Shown here: piece by piece, positions 36,189 to 44,881 of the stretch
Layout: each line of letters begins with the position of its first letter
How positions within the stretch are numbered: the stretch's first letter is position 1
Source of the DNA: Gottfriedia acidiceleris
GTDB taxonomy: Bacteria > Bacillota > Bacilli > Bacillales > Bacillaceae_G
Direction of reading: 5' to 3'
Length of the DNA: 64,000 nt
Assembly (NCBI RefSeq): GCF_002128425.1
Contig: NZ_NESS01000006.1
Location: 248,001 to 312,000, forward strand
Made by a program: the position numbers and the translations under genes
The notes under the pieces: generated by a model
What the model saw: only the letters and a program-made list of their open reading frames with translations
What the model was told of the DNA's origin: nothing
The model's database searches: none

Positions 36189-37403
36189 TTGGGTTTTCAT
36201 AAAAAGAAGATTTTACTTATTTCACAACATTTTTATCCAGAAATAGGTAGTGCAGCAAACCGTATGAAAAATATTTACATAGAGTTAAAGGAAAAAGGTT
36301 TCGATGTTAAAGTACTAACATTAGAACCTAGATATCCTAGTCGTGAATTATATGAAGATAAACAATTTTGGAATGAGCCTCAAATCGACGAAAAGGATGT
36401 CATTCGAATTGATCCTTCTATAAAAAAACACTCTGGAAGTATTTTAAAAAGATTATATTTATATCTAGAAGTTATGGTACGATTTATTGGTACGATTTTT
36501 AAGCAAAAAGCTGAATTTGATTATATTTTTGTTACTTCTCCACCAATATTTGTAGGTGTGGCAGGTTTAATTGCTAAATGGAAGTTAAAAGCTCCATTAA
36601 TAGTAGATATAAGAGATTTATGGCCAGAGTCACTAACGGGCGTACAAGTATTCTCTAATCCTTTAATCTTAAAGGTGGCATATAAAGTAGAAGAAATATT
36701 ATATAAAAAAGCAACGAAGATCATTGTTAATAGCCGAAGTTTTATTCAATATATGACAAATAAAAATGTAAGCAAGGATAAAATTACATTTCTACCTAAT
36801 TCATTAACGGAAAGTGAATTAGACTATAAGGAAGCTCATTTAGAAAAAGATAAGATAACCGTTATTTATACCGGGAATTTAGGCTTAGCACAGGATTTGC
36901 ATAAGTTTATGAAAACTGCTGCAATGTTAAAAGAGAATCAATCAATTAATTTTTCGATTATTGGTTATGGGAAAAATACAAATGAAGTTAAGAATTATAT
37001 TGATTCAAACGGATTAACGAATGTAACATTACATACCGCAAAATCCCGAAATGAAACTTTAAAACTTGTAGCAAGTGCTGATATTGCTTATGTAAGTTTA
37101 GTAAACCAAGAAGTGTTTAAAACCGTTTTGCCTGGGAAAATAATTGATTATATGTGTGTAAAGAAACCAATCATTGGAGATGTAGCAGGATATGCAAGTG
37201 AAATTATTCATGAAGCGAACTGTGGCATTATATTGAAAGAAGATACACCTGAAGAATTGGTTGAAAATATATATAAACTTGCAAATGATCCAAATCTCCG
37301 AAAAACTTATGGAGAAAATGGCTATCAATATGCATACAAAAATCTACGTTGGAAAACGAATATTAATGTGTTATTAAAAGTGATGGAGGAAATCCATGAA
37401 TAA
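36189..37403 (+). CDS. Glycosyltransferase GT4, WbuB-like
   Basis: 404 residues. The N-terminus ILLISQHFYPEIGSAANRMKNIYIELKEKGFDVKVLT is the WbuB-type acceptor domain; TSPPIFVGVAGLIAK followed by LIVDIRDLWPES is a strong family block around residues 115-150. The donor domain has IYTGNLGLAQDLHKF (about 224-238), LPGKIIDYMCVKKPIIGDVAG and ANCGIIL. Start is TTG 36189 behind AGGAGGT; no ATG lies before the conserved part. The end overlaps the next gene by 8 bases. Donor likely a UDP-amino sugar such as FucNAc or ManNAc derivatives in relatives, but unproven here. Confidence 0.85.
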   Translation: MGFHKKKILLISQHFYPEIGSAANRMKNIYIELKEKGFDVKVLTLEPRYPSRELYEDKQFWNEPQIDEKDVIRIDPSIKKHSGSILKRLYLYLEVMVRFIGTIFKQKAEFDYIFVTSPPIFVGVAGLIAKWKLKAPLIVDIRDLWPESLTGVQVFSNPLILKVAYKVEEILYKKATKIIVNSRSFIQYMTNKNVSKDKITFLPNSLTESELDYKEAHLEKDKITVIYTGNLGLAQDLHKFMKTAAMLKENQSINFSIIGYGKNTNEVKNYIDSNGLTNVTLHTAKSRNETLKLVASADIAYVSLVNQEVFKTVLPGKIIDYMCVKKPIIGDVAGYASEIIHEANCGIILKEDTPEELVENIYKLANDPNLRKTYGENGYQYAYKNLRWKTNINVLLKVMEEIHE

Positions 37404-38718
37404 AAAGGTTTGTGCGTTTGTTTTTAATCATTTTACGAATGATGCACGCGTACTGCGTGAATGTTCTGCTTTAGCAGAAGTCGGATATGATGTTGATTTA
37501 ATTGCTTTACATGATGATTCAAAAGAATTACCAAAAAGAGAACGAATGGAAGAAGGATTTAATGTGATCCGAGTAAACAATCGTTTACCATTTGGACTCT
37601 ATCATCTTGTTCATTATTGTTCAAAAATCTTTCATTTAGTAAAAAGTAGTTTATTAATGAAACTAGTTGCTATTTTATTGATTTTACTAGGTTTATTTTT
37701 AAATGCAGTTGCAACGATTGTAATTGCAGGTGTAATCGTCCTTTTTGGAAATCGTTATATGAAAGTACTCTTAACAAGAGGCTATAATATTTTACAAATG
37801 ATCTATCATGGTCTAAAAAGGGATTACGATATTTATCATGCGAATGACTTAAATACTTTACCTCAAGGAATCATTTGTGCAAAAGTATTCAAAAAAAGTA
37901 AATTAATTTATGATTCACATGAAGTACAATCTAGTCGATCTGGTTATGAGAATCCGATATTCGGAAAAATTGAGAAGTTTTTAATTAAATATATTGATGT
38001 GATGATTCACGAAAATAATACTAGAGCAAAATATACGCAAGAATTATATGATATTCCATATCCTGAGGTAATTCACAATTACCCATTTGTATCTAAGCCG
38101 GAAGAAAGTAATGCGATTAATCTTCATGAAAAACTAGGAATTAGTGAAGACGAACCAATCCTTCTTTATCAAGGTGGTATACAAAAGGGGCGTGGATTAG
38201 AATTAATTGTAAAAGCTGCACCTTTATATAAAAGAGGGATCATTGTTTTTATTGGTGATGGTAAGATAAAGCCTACTCTTTTAAAATTAGTAGAAGAGCT
38301 ACAACTACAAGATCGAGTGAAATTTATTGATAAAGTACCAGTAGATGAATTGCTTAATTATACAAGAAATGCTTATCTAGGGTTTCAAGTATTAAATAAT
38401 ATAAATTTTAATCACTATTCAGCGTCTTCAAATAAATTATTTGAGTACATGATGAGCGGCGTACCAGTTGTTGCTTGTAGCTTTCCGGAGATCCAAAAGG
38501 TAGTTGAAGGTGAACATACTGGTGTATGTGTTGACTCCCACGATATTGATTCAATAGCTGAAGGTGTGAACTATTTATTAGACAACCCTGAAGTTCGAGA
38601 CGAAATGAGCAGAAACTGTTTAAAAGCAAGACATAAATACAATTGGGATAATGAGAAGAAAGTTTTCATCGGAATTTACGAAAAAGTTTTATACGGTGAA
38701 AGGGCAATGGTAAGCTAA
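37396..38718 (+). CDS. Glycosyltransferase GT4 with internal membrane hairpin
   Basis: 440 residues. GT-B features: FVFNHFTNDARVLRECSALAEVGYDVDLIALHD at the N-terminus, DIYHANDLNTLPQG, LIYDSHEVQSSRSG, then LYQGGIQKGRGLELIVKAA (about residues 255-273) and SSNKLFEYMMSGVPVVACSFPE. Between residues about 93 and 125 there are two adjacent hydrophobic segments (LLMKLVAILLILLGLFL and VATIVIAGVIVLFG), an insertion that should anchor the enzyme as a hairpin. RBS GGAGG lies inside the previous gene, with an 8-base overlap. A hairpin follows before the next GT2. Sugar unknown. Confidence 0.82.
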   Translation: MNKKVCAFVFNHFTNDARVLRECSALAEVGYDVDLIALHDDSKELPKRERMEEGFNVIRVNNRLPFGLYHLVHYCSKIFHLVKSSLLMKLVAILLILLGLFLNAVATIVIAGVIVLFGNRYMKVLLTRGYNILQMIYHGLKRDYDIYHANDLNTLPQGIICAKVFKKSKLIYDSHEVQSSRSGYENPIFGKIEKFLIKYIDVMIHENNTRAKYTQELYDIPYPEVIHNYPFVSKPEESNAINLHEKLGISEDEPILLYQGGIQKGRGLELIVKAAPLYKRGIIVFIGDGKIKPTLLKLVEELQLQDRVKFIDKVPVDELLNYTRNAYLGFQVLNNINFNHYSASSNKLFEYMMSGVPVVACSFPEIQKVVEGEHTGVCVDSHDIDSIAEGVNYLLDNPEVRDEMSRNCLKARHKYNWDNEKKVFIGIYEKVLYGERAMVS

Positions 38719-38751
38719 AAATTTATCGATTATGTGAATATTTTAGTAGAG

Positions 38752-38795
38752 AAGGTAAAAAGAACTAGGGATTATGCCATATTTCTTTTTACCTT
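38752..38795. repeat. 13-bp perfect hairpin in the 37,396-38,820 intergenic
   Basis: AAGGTAAAAAGAA (38752-38764) and TTCTTTTTACCTT (38783-38795). No T-run follows; instead the palindrome CTATGCATAG and the RBS of the next gene. It looks like a processing or attenuation hairpin rather than a terminator. Confidence 0.5.
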
Positions 38796-38819
38796 TCTAT
38801 GCATAGAGAGGTTAGCTAG

Positions 38820-39890
38820 ATGACCAATTATAAGTTAAGTGTTGTAGTCATTAACTATAACAAAGAGAAATTTATTGAGGAAAGTTTACAATCTGTCATG
38901 AATCAGTCATTAAAAGATATTGAACTGATCGTTGTCGATGATGGTTCGACTGATAAAAGTAGTGTTTTAGCAGAAGAATTCACAAAAAAGTATCAAAATG
39001 CAAAGTTTATTAAACAGGAAAATAAGGGGCCAAGTGCCGCAAGAAATACAGGTTTATTACATGCAAGTGGGGAATATATTGCTTTTTTAGATGGAGATGA
39101 CATTGCTTACCCAGATTCATATGGCCAATTATATTCTTTAGCAAAAAAATATAACGCTGATACGGCAATAGGTAATATTTTATGCTTTAATAGCGAAAAA
39201 ACTTGGCGTTTAGATTATATGAAAGAAGTTTTTAAAGAAAATTTACCAGAAAATAGACAGATTCTAAAGAATCCTGAGCTACACCTTACACCATCTGCTA
39301 GTAATAAATTATTTAAAAAAGAACTTCTCGAGCGCGAAGGAATTTTATTTCACGAAGAACTACGTGTTGGTGAAGATTTATTATTCACAGAGAAATCTTT
39401 GCTACAATCAAACTGTACAGTTGTTTGCAACATCGATGTCATCGGTTATCGAATTGAAGACCCTGAAAATAGTCTAATTAAATCTGGAACAATTCAATTT
39501 TTTAATCAATTAGTCGTACTTCAAAAAGAGTTGCGATCTTATTTTGAAGAAAATGGTTTTACGGAAGAATTAATTCATATTGAAAGAAGACAGCTTAAAT
39601 TCTTTATTAACTCAATTAATATAAAGGCAAATAAACTACCAGATCACGAGAAGTTGAATCTTGCTTCTGTTGGTAATGAATTTATGAGAACAATTCGAAA
39701 TGAATCGATTAAAGATGATCTTAGTGCGGTACCAAAGTTTATAGCAGATACATTACGATTAAAAGATCAGCGAGCTTTAAAAATCTATTTATCCTTAAAA
39801 TCAAACCCTAAAATGACGAATAGTAAGTTAAGAAAAGTAGTTTATCTCCTTTCACTATTCTCTTTAAGATACAAGTTTGTTAAATCTTAG
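38820..39890 (+). CDS. Glycosyltransferase family 2, related to the GT2 parts of the fusion proteins
   Basis: 356 residues. GT-A domain with LSVVVINYNKEKFIEESL, VDDGSTDKS, ARNTGLLHASGEYIAFLDGDDI and a helical C-terminal half (from about residue 200). The layout, including CFNSEKTWRLDYMKE and a later VGEDLLFTEKSLLQ, mirrors residues 1-350 of the 909-residue protein encoded at 53,426-56,155, but no polyol-phosphate transferase domain is attached. RBS AGAGAGG precedes ATG 38820. It may be a free-standing version of that sugar-adding module. No terminator is obvious after it. Confidence 0.82.
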   Translation: MTNYKLSVVVINYNKEKFIEESLQSVMNQSLKDIELIVVDDGSTDKSSVLAEEFTKKYQNAKFIKQENKGPSAARNTGLLHASGEYIAFLDGDDIAYPDSYGQLYSLAKKYNADTAIGNILCFNSEKTWRLDYMKEVFKENLPENRQILKNPELHLTPSASNKLFKKELLEREGILFHEELRVGEDLLFTEKSLLQSNCTVVCNIDVIGYRIEDPENSLIKSGTIQFFNQLVVLQKELRSYFEENGFTEELIHIERRQLKFFINSINIKANKLPDHEKLNLASVGNEFMRTIRNESIKDDLSAVPKFIADTLRLKDQRALKIYLSLKSNPKMTNSKLRKVVYLLSLFSLRYKFVKS

Positions 39891-40174
39891 TTAATTTAAT
39901 GTAAAATAGAGTCGAAATGTGAAAATTAATTGTAAGATTAATAAGATAAATAGATATTTATTGAAATATAATTTCTACTAATTTAAAATGATGATTGGTG
40001 CTTTTCTAATTTATCTGTTTTTTAATTGAAAAGGTAAGTTATGGCGATTTAAGTTTTATCCAATTATCCAAAAAGTTTACTAATAATACGTTTACTATAA
40101 TCTAAATATCAGTAAACTATTAGTGAAGCGAAAGAGTAGAAATTATTAAAATTTCTGAAAGAGGTTATAGTAAA

Positions 40175-41458
40175 ATGAAAATTTGCACAATTGGACTAGG
40201 GTATATAGGATTACCAACTTCTGCTATGTTTGCGAAGTATGGAGCAACTGTTGTAGGTGTAGACGTACAAAAAAGTGTTGTAGATAAATTAAATTCTGGA
40301 GAAATTCATATAGAAGAGCCTGGATTAGGCGAAATGGTTAAAGAAGTAGTAGAAAAAGGATTTTTCAGAGCGTCTTTAACTCCTGAAGAGGCTGACGCAT
40401 TTATTGTTGCGGTACCAACTCCAAATAATGATGATGAGAATAAATCATGTGATTTATCATATGTATTAGACGCGGTTCATAAAGTAATTCCTTATTTAAA
40501 AAAAGGGAATGTTTTAATCGTTGAATCAACAATCGCACCTAGAAGTATGGATGACTTTGTAAAACCACTAGTAGAACAAGCTGGATTTACTGTAGGGGAA
40601 GATATTTATCTTGTTCACTGCCCTGAACGTGTATTACCAGGCCAAATTTTACACGAATTAATTCATAATAACCGTATTGTAGGCGGTATTACAGCTGCAT
40701 GTAGTGAAGCAGGCGCAAAAGTGTATCGTACATTTGTAGAAGGCGAAATTATTCAAACAGATGCAAAAACTGCTGAAATGTCTAAACTAATGGAAAATAC
40801 ATTCCGTGATGTAAATATTGCTTTAGCAAATGAACTGACAAAAATTTGTAACTCATTAGAAATCAATGTATTAGATGTTATTCAAATGGCAAACAAACAT
40901 CCACGTGTAAACATTCATTCACCAGGTCCAGGTGTTGGAGGTCACTGTCTTGCTGTTGACCCATACTTTATTGTAGCGAAAGCTCCTGAATTAGCTGGTA
41001 TGATCAAATTATCTCGTGATACGAATGTTTCTATGCCTAAATATGTTGTAGACTCAGTAAAAGAACTAGTTTCAGGTATAGATAATCCTAAAATTGCAGC
41101 ATTTGGTGTGACATACAAAGGCAATGTAGATGATATGAGAGAAAGTCCTGCAATGGAAATTATTGAGTTATTGAATGAAGAGGGACTAAATGTCACAATT
41201 CATGATCCACATGTATCTTCTGAGAAAATTAATGTTTTATCTGCTGAAGAAGCTGTGGAAGATGCAAGCTTAATTCTTGTATTAACAGATCATAATGAAT
41301 TTAAAACAATGGACTACAATAAACTTGCTAAACAAATGAAGCAAGCTGTCCTATTTGATACACGTAATTGTGTACCAACTTCAAGTGATTCTGATATGAA
41401 ATTTGTTAATTACGGAACTTTATATAAAGAAATAAAAAAGAATGTGGTTGATTTATGA
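40175..41458 (+). CDS. wecC: UDP-N-acetyl-D-mannosamine dehydrogenase
   Basis: 427 residues. It oxidises UDP-ManNAc to UDP-ManNAcA with two NAD. N-terminal IGLGYIGLPTSAMFAK binds NAD; the central block HCPERVLPGQILHELIHNNR (with IVGG) and NTFRDVNIALANEL are characteristic of the WecC branch rather than UDP-glucose dehydrogenase; catalytic Cys is in GPGVGGHCLAVDPYF (about residues 251-265). RBS AGAGGT lies before the ATG. The substrate would come from MnaA. Its last codons overlap the start of tagG (ATGA), tying the sugar to the exporter operon. B. subtilis teichuronic acid uses TuaD (UDP-GlcA) instead, so the polymer differs. Confidence 0.92.
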   Translation: MKICTIGLGYIGLPTSAMFAKYGATVVGVDVQKSVVDKLNSGEIHIEEPGLGEMVKEVVEKGFFRASLTPEEADAFIVAVPTPNNDDENKSCDLSYVLDAVHKVIPYLKKGNVLIVESTIAPRSMDDFVKPLVEQAGFTVGEDIYLVHCPERVLPGQILHELIHNNRIVGGITAACSEAGAKVYRTFVEGEIIQTDAKTAEMSKLMENTFRDVNIALANELTKICNSLEINVLDVIQMANKHPRVNIHSPGPGVGGHCLAVDPYFIVAKAPELAGMIKLSRDTNVSMPKYVVDSVKELVSGIDNPKIAAFGVTYKGNVDDMRESPAMEIIELLNEEGLNVTIHDPHVSSEKINVLSAEEAVEDASLILVLTDHNEFKTMDYNKLAKQMKQAVLFDTRNCVPTSSDSDMKFVNYGTLYKEIKKNVVDL

Positions 41459-42255
41459 GTAGTATAAAAACAGTTTTACAAGAACATGCTAAAAACTTAT
41501 CATTAATTTTTCGTCTTTCATCTTATGAGACGCGTAAAGAATATGCAGATAGCCAACTTGGCGTAATTTGGGTATTTTTAAATCCACTTTTTCAAATAGC
41601 TGTTTACTGGGTGACTTTCGGTACTGGAATAAGGGGAGGAGCTCCAGTTAATGGAATTCCGTTTCTTCTTTGGATGCTTTGTGGATTAATTCCGTGGTTC
41701 TTTATTAGTGCAGCAATCATGCAAGGTTCAAGTTCGATTTTTAACCGAATCGGAACAGTTTCAAAGATGAATTTTCCTTTAAGTATCATTCCATCTTATG
41801 TCGTTTTATCTAGGTTCAATACACATCTATTCATGATGGTCGTATTAATAATTGGTGTTATTTTTAATCAAGGTATCGATCAGATGAATATATTTGCTTT
41901 GATCTATTTTATGATTACCGGCCTAATATTTAATATAGCACTTGCATTACTAACATCTACTTTATCTACAATGGTTAGAGATGTTCATTTATTAATTCAA
42001 TCATTTACTAGAATGCTTTTATATTTAACACCTATTCTGTGGGAACCAAAAGGATCAAATATTTTAACTCAATTAATGAAACTTAATCCGTTTTATTATA
42101 TTGTAGAGGGATATCGTGGCGCATTATTATATGGTCATTCAGATATTATTTTCTCTAGTTATACTTTTTACTTTTGGGGTGTATTGCTAGTCTTTTTCAT
42201 TATCGGCTCAATTTTTCATGTTAAATTCAGGAAGCAGTTTGTTGATTTCCTATAG
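41455..42255 (+). CDS. tagG: Teichoic acid ABC exporter, permease
   Basis: 266 residues with about six membrane segments. ABC-2 family permease that, with TagH, moves the lipid-linked polymer out of the cell. The amphipathic start (LSLIFRLSSYETRKEYADSQ) and LGVIWVFLNPLFQIAVYW are typical of TagG/Wzm; FLLWMLCGLIPWFFI and SKMNFPLSIIPSY follow; LTPILWEP and LNPFYYIVEGYRGALLYG mark the end. It starts at ATG 41455, overlapping wecC by 4 bases, and is followed after 12 bases by tagH. Confidence 0.92.
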   Translation: MSSIKTVLQEHAKNLSLIFRLSSYETRKEYADSQLGVIWVFLNPLFQIAVYWVTFGTGIRGGAPVNGIPFLLWMLCGLIPWFFISAAIMQGSSSIFNRIGTVSKMNFPLSIIPSYVVLSRFNTHLFMMVVLIIGVIFNQGIDQMNIFALIYFMITGLIFNIALALLTSTLSTMVRDVHLLIQSFTRMLLYLTPILWEPKGSNILTQLMKLNPFYYIVEGYRGALLYGHSDIIFSSYTFYFWGVLLVFFIIGSIFHVKFRKQFVDFL

Positions 42256-42267
42256 AAGGTGAAATGT

Positions 42268-43053
42268 ATGACAAAAAAAGTTGTTTTTAAAAATGTTACT
42301 AAAAAATTTAAAATTTATAATAAACCGACTGACAAACTGAAGGATTTATTCTTTGGTGGTAAAGGCGGAGAATATTTTCATGCGCTAAAAAACATTTCCT
42401 TTGAAATTGAACAAGGTGAAATTGTAGGGATCATTGGTTTAAATGGTTCAGGTAAAAGTACAATGTCTAATTTAATTGCTGGTGTAACAATGCCAAATGA
42501 TGGCGAAGTTGAAGTAAATGGAGTTGCTTCACTAATTGCGATTCAAGCTGGATTAGATAACCGATTAACTGGTTTGGAAAATATTCGACTTAAAGGTTTG
42601 ATGATGGGTCTTACAATTAAGCAAATTGAAAAAATCACGCCTGATATTATTGAATTTGCAGAGATTGGAAAATTTATTAATCAACCAGTTAAATCATATT
42701 CAAGTGGTATGAGATCTAGGCTCGGATTTGCCATTTCTGTAAATATCGACCCAGATATCATGGTAATCGATGAAGCATTATCTGTTGGTGATCCTACCTT
42801 TACAAAGCGTTGTTTAGATAAAATGAATGATTTTAAAGAACAAGGTAAAACAATCTTCTTTATTAGTCACTCATTAGGTCAAGTTAGAAACTTCTGCACA
42901 AAAGGCTTATGGATTCATTATGGAAAATTAGTTGAGTATGATGAAATAAATAAGGTATGCGATAACTATCAAAACTTCCTAACTGAATATAATAAATTAA
43001 CACCTGCAGAACGTGCAAAAGACCGTGAAGAGAATATGCATGTAAGCCAATAA
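42268..43053 (+). CDS. tagH: Teichoic acid ABC exporter, ATPase
   Basis: 261 residues, the short form like S. aureus TarH; the extra C-terminal domain of B. subtilis TagH is missing. Walker A is GLNGSGKST (about residues 62-70), the signature is YSSGMRSRLGFAI (about 148-160) and Walker B is IMVIDEALSVGD. VFKNVTKKFKIYNKPTDKLKD is the usual N-terminus of this subfamily. ATG 42268 is 5 bases from GAAGGTGA; the GTG 42259 reading starts inside that SD and is rejected. It ends the wecC-tagGH operon at a hairpin. A Wzx/Wzy system is also present, so two export routes may operate in this region. Confidence 0.92.
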   Translation: MTKKVVFKNVTKKFKIYNKPTDKLKDLFFGGKGGEYFHALKNISFEIEQGEIVGIIGLNGSGKSTMSNLIAGVTMPNDGEVEVNGVASLIAIQAGLDNRLTGLENIRLKGLMMGLTIKQIEKITPDIIEFAEIGKFINQPVKSYSSGMRSRLGFAISVNIDPDIMVIDEALSVGDPTFTKRCLDKMNDFKEQGKTIFFISHSLGQVRNFCTKGLWIHYGKLVEYDEINKVCDNYQNFLTEYNKLTPAERAKDREENMHVSQ

Positions 43054-43056
43054 CGT

Positions 43057-43105
43057 AAATAGACACTTTATGAATTAGATTTTCTTCATAATAGTGTCTA
43101 TTTTA
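43057..43105 (+). terminator. Terminator-like hairpin after tagH
   Basis: AAATAGACACT pairs with AGTGTCTATTT across an inner TTATGAA/TTCATAA stem; tail TTTTAAT. Long stem, modest T-run. Confidence 0.75.
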
Positions 43106-43165
43106 ATAGAATTTTATAGAAATAAAGGTATAGAAAATAAGTCAATTGTGTTGGAAAGGAATATC

Positions 43166-43681
43166 ATGGAATCCAAAAGTAGAATTCGAATTTTTATTGG
43201 TTATTGGATACCAGTTATCCTTATAGCCGGCATTATATTTTATTCATCAGCAACACCATATGAAAAACAAGATATAAGGCCTGAGATCAGTCATTTAACA
43301 TTTTTATATAATCTAATGAAGCATTTTACATTTGTCGACTTTAGCTATGCTGGTCATGTAGTAAGCATAAAAGAGCTTGGAGTAGCTGGATTTACAGAGT
43401 TCTTTATTCGTAAATTATCCCATTTTTCAATCTATCTTTTACTTGCTTATTTTGCTACAAGATTAGCAAAGCTTTACGTGAAGAATTCCTTTTTCGTAGG
43501 AGTAATTTTTTCGATACTTTATGCAGCTTCGGATGAATTTCACCAATCCTTTACTGCAAATCGAACTCCGTTAGTACATGACGTAGTAATTGATTCAATA
43601 GGAGCTCTAATAGGGGCATGTTTATTTTTATTAATAAATAAGAAGCTTAAAGCGAAAGTTCAAAAAGCCATTCGAGTTTAA
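43166..43681 (+). CDS. VanZ-like integral membrane protein
   Basis: 171 residues with four membrane segments. FIRKLSHFSIYLLLAYFA and AASDEFHQSFTANRTPLVHD, then VVIDSIGALIGACLF, are the conserved VanZ-family blocks. VanZ confers low teicoplanin resistance in enterococci; the biochemical role of most members is unknown, though they are common near cell-wall genes. ATG 43166 is close to GGAAAGGA; a longer upstream reading has no SD. A terminator hairpin overlaps the stop codon. Confidence 0.85.
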   Translation: MESKSRIRIFIGYWIPVILIAGIIFYSSATPYEKQDIRPEISHLTFLYNLMKHFTFVDFSYAGHVVSIKELGVAGFTEFFIRKLSHFSIYLLLAYFATRLAKLYVKNSFFVGVIFSILYAASDEFHQSFTANRTPLVHDVVIDSIGALIGACLFLLINKKLKAKVQKAIRV

Positions 43682-43696
43682 TCGAATGGCTTCTTA
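43665..43696 (+). terminator. Terminator overlapping the vanZ-like stop codon
   Basis: AAGCCATTCGA (43665-43675) and TCGAATGGCTT (43682-43692) are perfect arms; T-run is short. Confidence 0.7.
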
Positions 43697-44168
43697 TGTA
43701 TGAGACGAAGGCATCGTTTTATTTCCTGATCTGTTCGTAAAGAAATAAGTTTTCTTTGCCAAAATCCACATTATTTCATTTCCGAAACGAGATTCTTATA
43801 ATATTGAACTAGCTTTATTTATACAACTGAGGTTATTAAACGTAAATGCCAGATTACTTAAACAAGGAAGTGCTATTTTTTTAGATAAAACGCTTCGATA
43901 AGGGAAAATTTAGACTGGATTTGAATAATTATATTTCATCAGGGGCTTGGTTTGACAAATCATTGGTATTGGCATAATTGTAATTGCATATTTTCATACA
44001 AAAGAACGTCATGAGTAAGCAAGAAATAGAGGAAGTACATACTTTTCAGTTGAACTATTTTTATTTATACCATGGTATAAATAAAGGATTAATATTCTTT
44101 TTAGGATCATTTTTAATTTTAATACCCATTTTTTCTTTGTGAAATCAAACTCTAAAATAACTAAACAT
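43697..44168 (+). other. Region without intact genes between vanZ-like and kinase genes
   Basis: Short frames with membrane-protein character can be read (for example a stretch ending IIGIGIIVIAYFHTKERHE at 44018, interrupted upstream by a stop at 43953), but nothing is intact. It may be a decayed small membrane-protein gene pair. A good terminator at its 3' end suggests that something upstream is or was transcribed. Confidence 0.35.
44011..44142 (+). CDS. Possible 43-residue membrane peptide
   Basis: ATG 44011 to TGA 44142. Polar N-terminal half (MSKQEIEEVHTFQLNYF), then one membrane segment (LIFFLGSFLILIPIF). Its ATG overlaps the TAA of a broken upstream frame (ATGAGTAA), as coupled genes do. 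The SD is poor. It is followed by a terminator at 44169. It may be the tail of a decayed gene. Not recognised. Confidence 0.25.
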   Translation: MSKQEIEEVHTFQLNYFYLYHGINKGLIFFLGSFLILIPIFSL

Positions 44169-44205
44169 AAAAAGCACATCGTAAAGCAGGAGATGTGCTT
44201 TTTTT
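44169..44205 (+). terminator. Intrinsic terminator before the P-loop kinase gene
   Basis: AAAAAGCACATC (44169-44180) and GATGTGCTTTTT (44192-44203), then more T. Confidence 0.85.
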
Positions 44206-44259
44206 GTCGAATGAAATTGAGATTCGTTAAATGAGCGTAGTATGAAAGGTGTGTATTAC

Positions 44260-44778
44260 ATGTTTTTTCTTCAAATGGCAGGCTTTCCAGGTTCAGGAAA
44301 GTCAACATTATCAAGATTGATATCGAAAAAGACAGGTGCGGTTGTTATAGATCATGATATTGTAAAATCGCCATTACTAGAATCATTAGGACCTAATGTT
44401 GATCCAAAGGAAGTAGGAAAAATATCATATGACATCGAATGGTCTTTAATCGATTTTCATCTTTCTTTAGGACAAAATGTTATTTTGGATAGCCCTTGTT
44501 TATATACAGAATTGGTAGAAAAGGGAACCTTACTAACAAAAAAACATAATGCTAAATACAAATTTGTTGAATGCTATCTCAATAATTTTAATGAAATTAA
44601 TTATAGATTAAAAAAGCGGGAGCGAATGATAAGCCAAATACATGAGGTACAAAATGAAGAAGCATTTCATGAATGGGTTAACAATACAAAAAGACCTACA
44701 AATGATTATCTTATTGTGGAAACAGCAAATCCAATAGACAGTTATTTCGATAAAGTAATGAAATACCTAATAAATTGA
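44260..44778 (+). CDS. P-loop kinase-like ATPase (AAA_33/zeta-like)
   Basis: 172 residues. Walker A is GFPGSGKST (about residues 8-16); VIDHDIVKSPLLESLG and the ILDSPCLY motif (Walker B-like, about 76-83) follow, and a Lys/Arg-rich lid (INYRLKKRERMIS) lies near 125. This is the layout of small predicted kinases that phosphorylate nucleosides, sugars or antibiotics. ATG 44260 is 8 bases from AAAGGTG and begins at the normal N-terminus; 44242 is less likely. It stands alone. Substrate unknown. Confidence 0.78.
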   Translation: MFFLQMAGFPGSGKSTLSRLISKKTGAVVIDHDIVKSPLLESLGPNVDPKEVGKISYDIEWSLIDFHLSLGQNVILDSPCLYTELVEKGTLLTKKHNAKYKFVECYLNNFNEINYRLKKRERMISQIHEVQNEEAFHEWVNNTKRPTNDYLIVETANPIDSYFDKVMKYLIN

Positions 44779-44881
44779 TTGTGCTTTTGAAAAGTTTAAA
44801 GAGGTAAAATTTTTTAAAAATAGAAATTAACATAATGTAGTAATAGAATTAAAAATTATTATTATGCGAGGTGGAGGTAAG

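Noticed and set aside
43697-44010. Intact small membrane-protein gene after vanZ
   Set aside because: Readable fragments are interrupted by stops in every frame, so at most a relic.
44009-44314. 101-codon minus-strand frame over the terminator at 44169
   Set aside because: No SD or motif; runs through a terminator hairpin and into the antisense of the kinase start.
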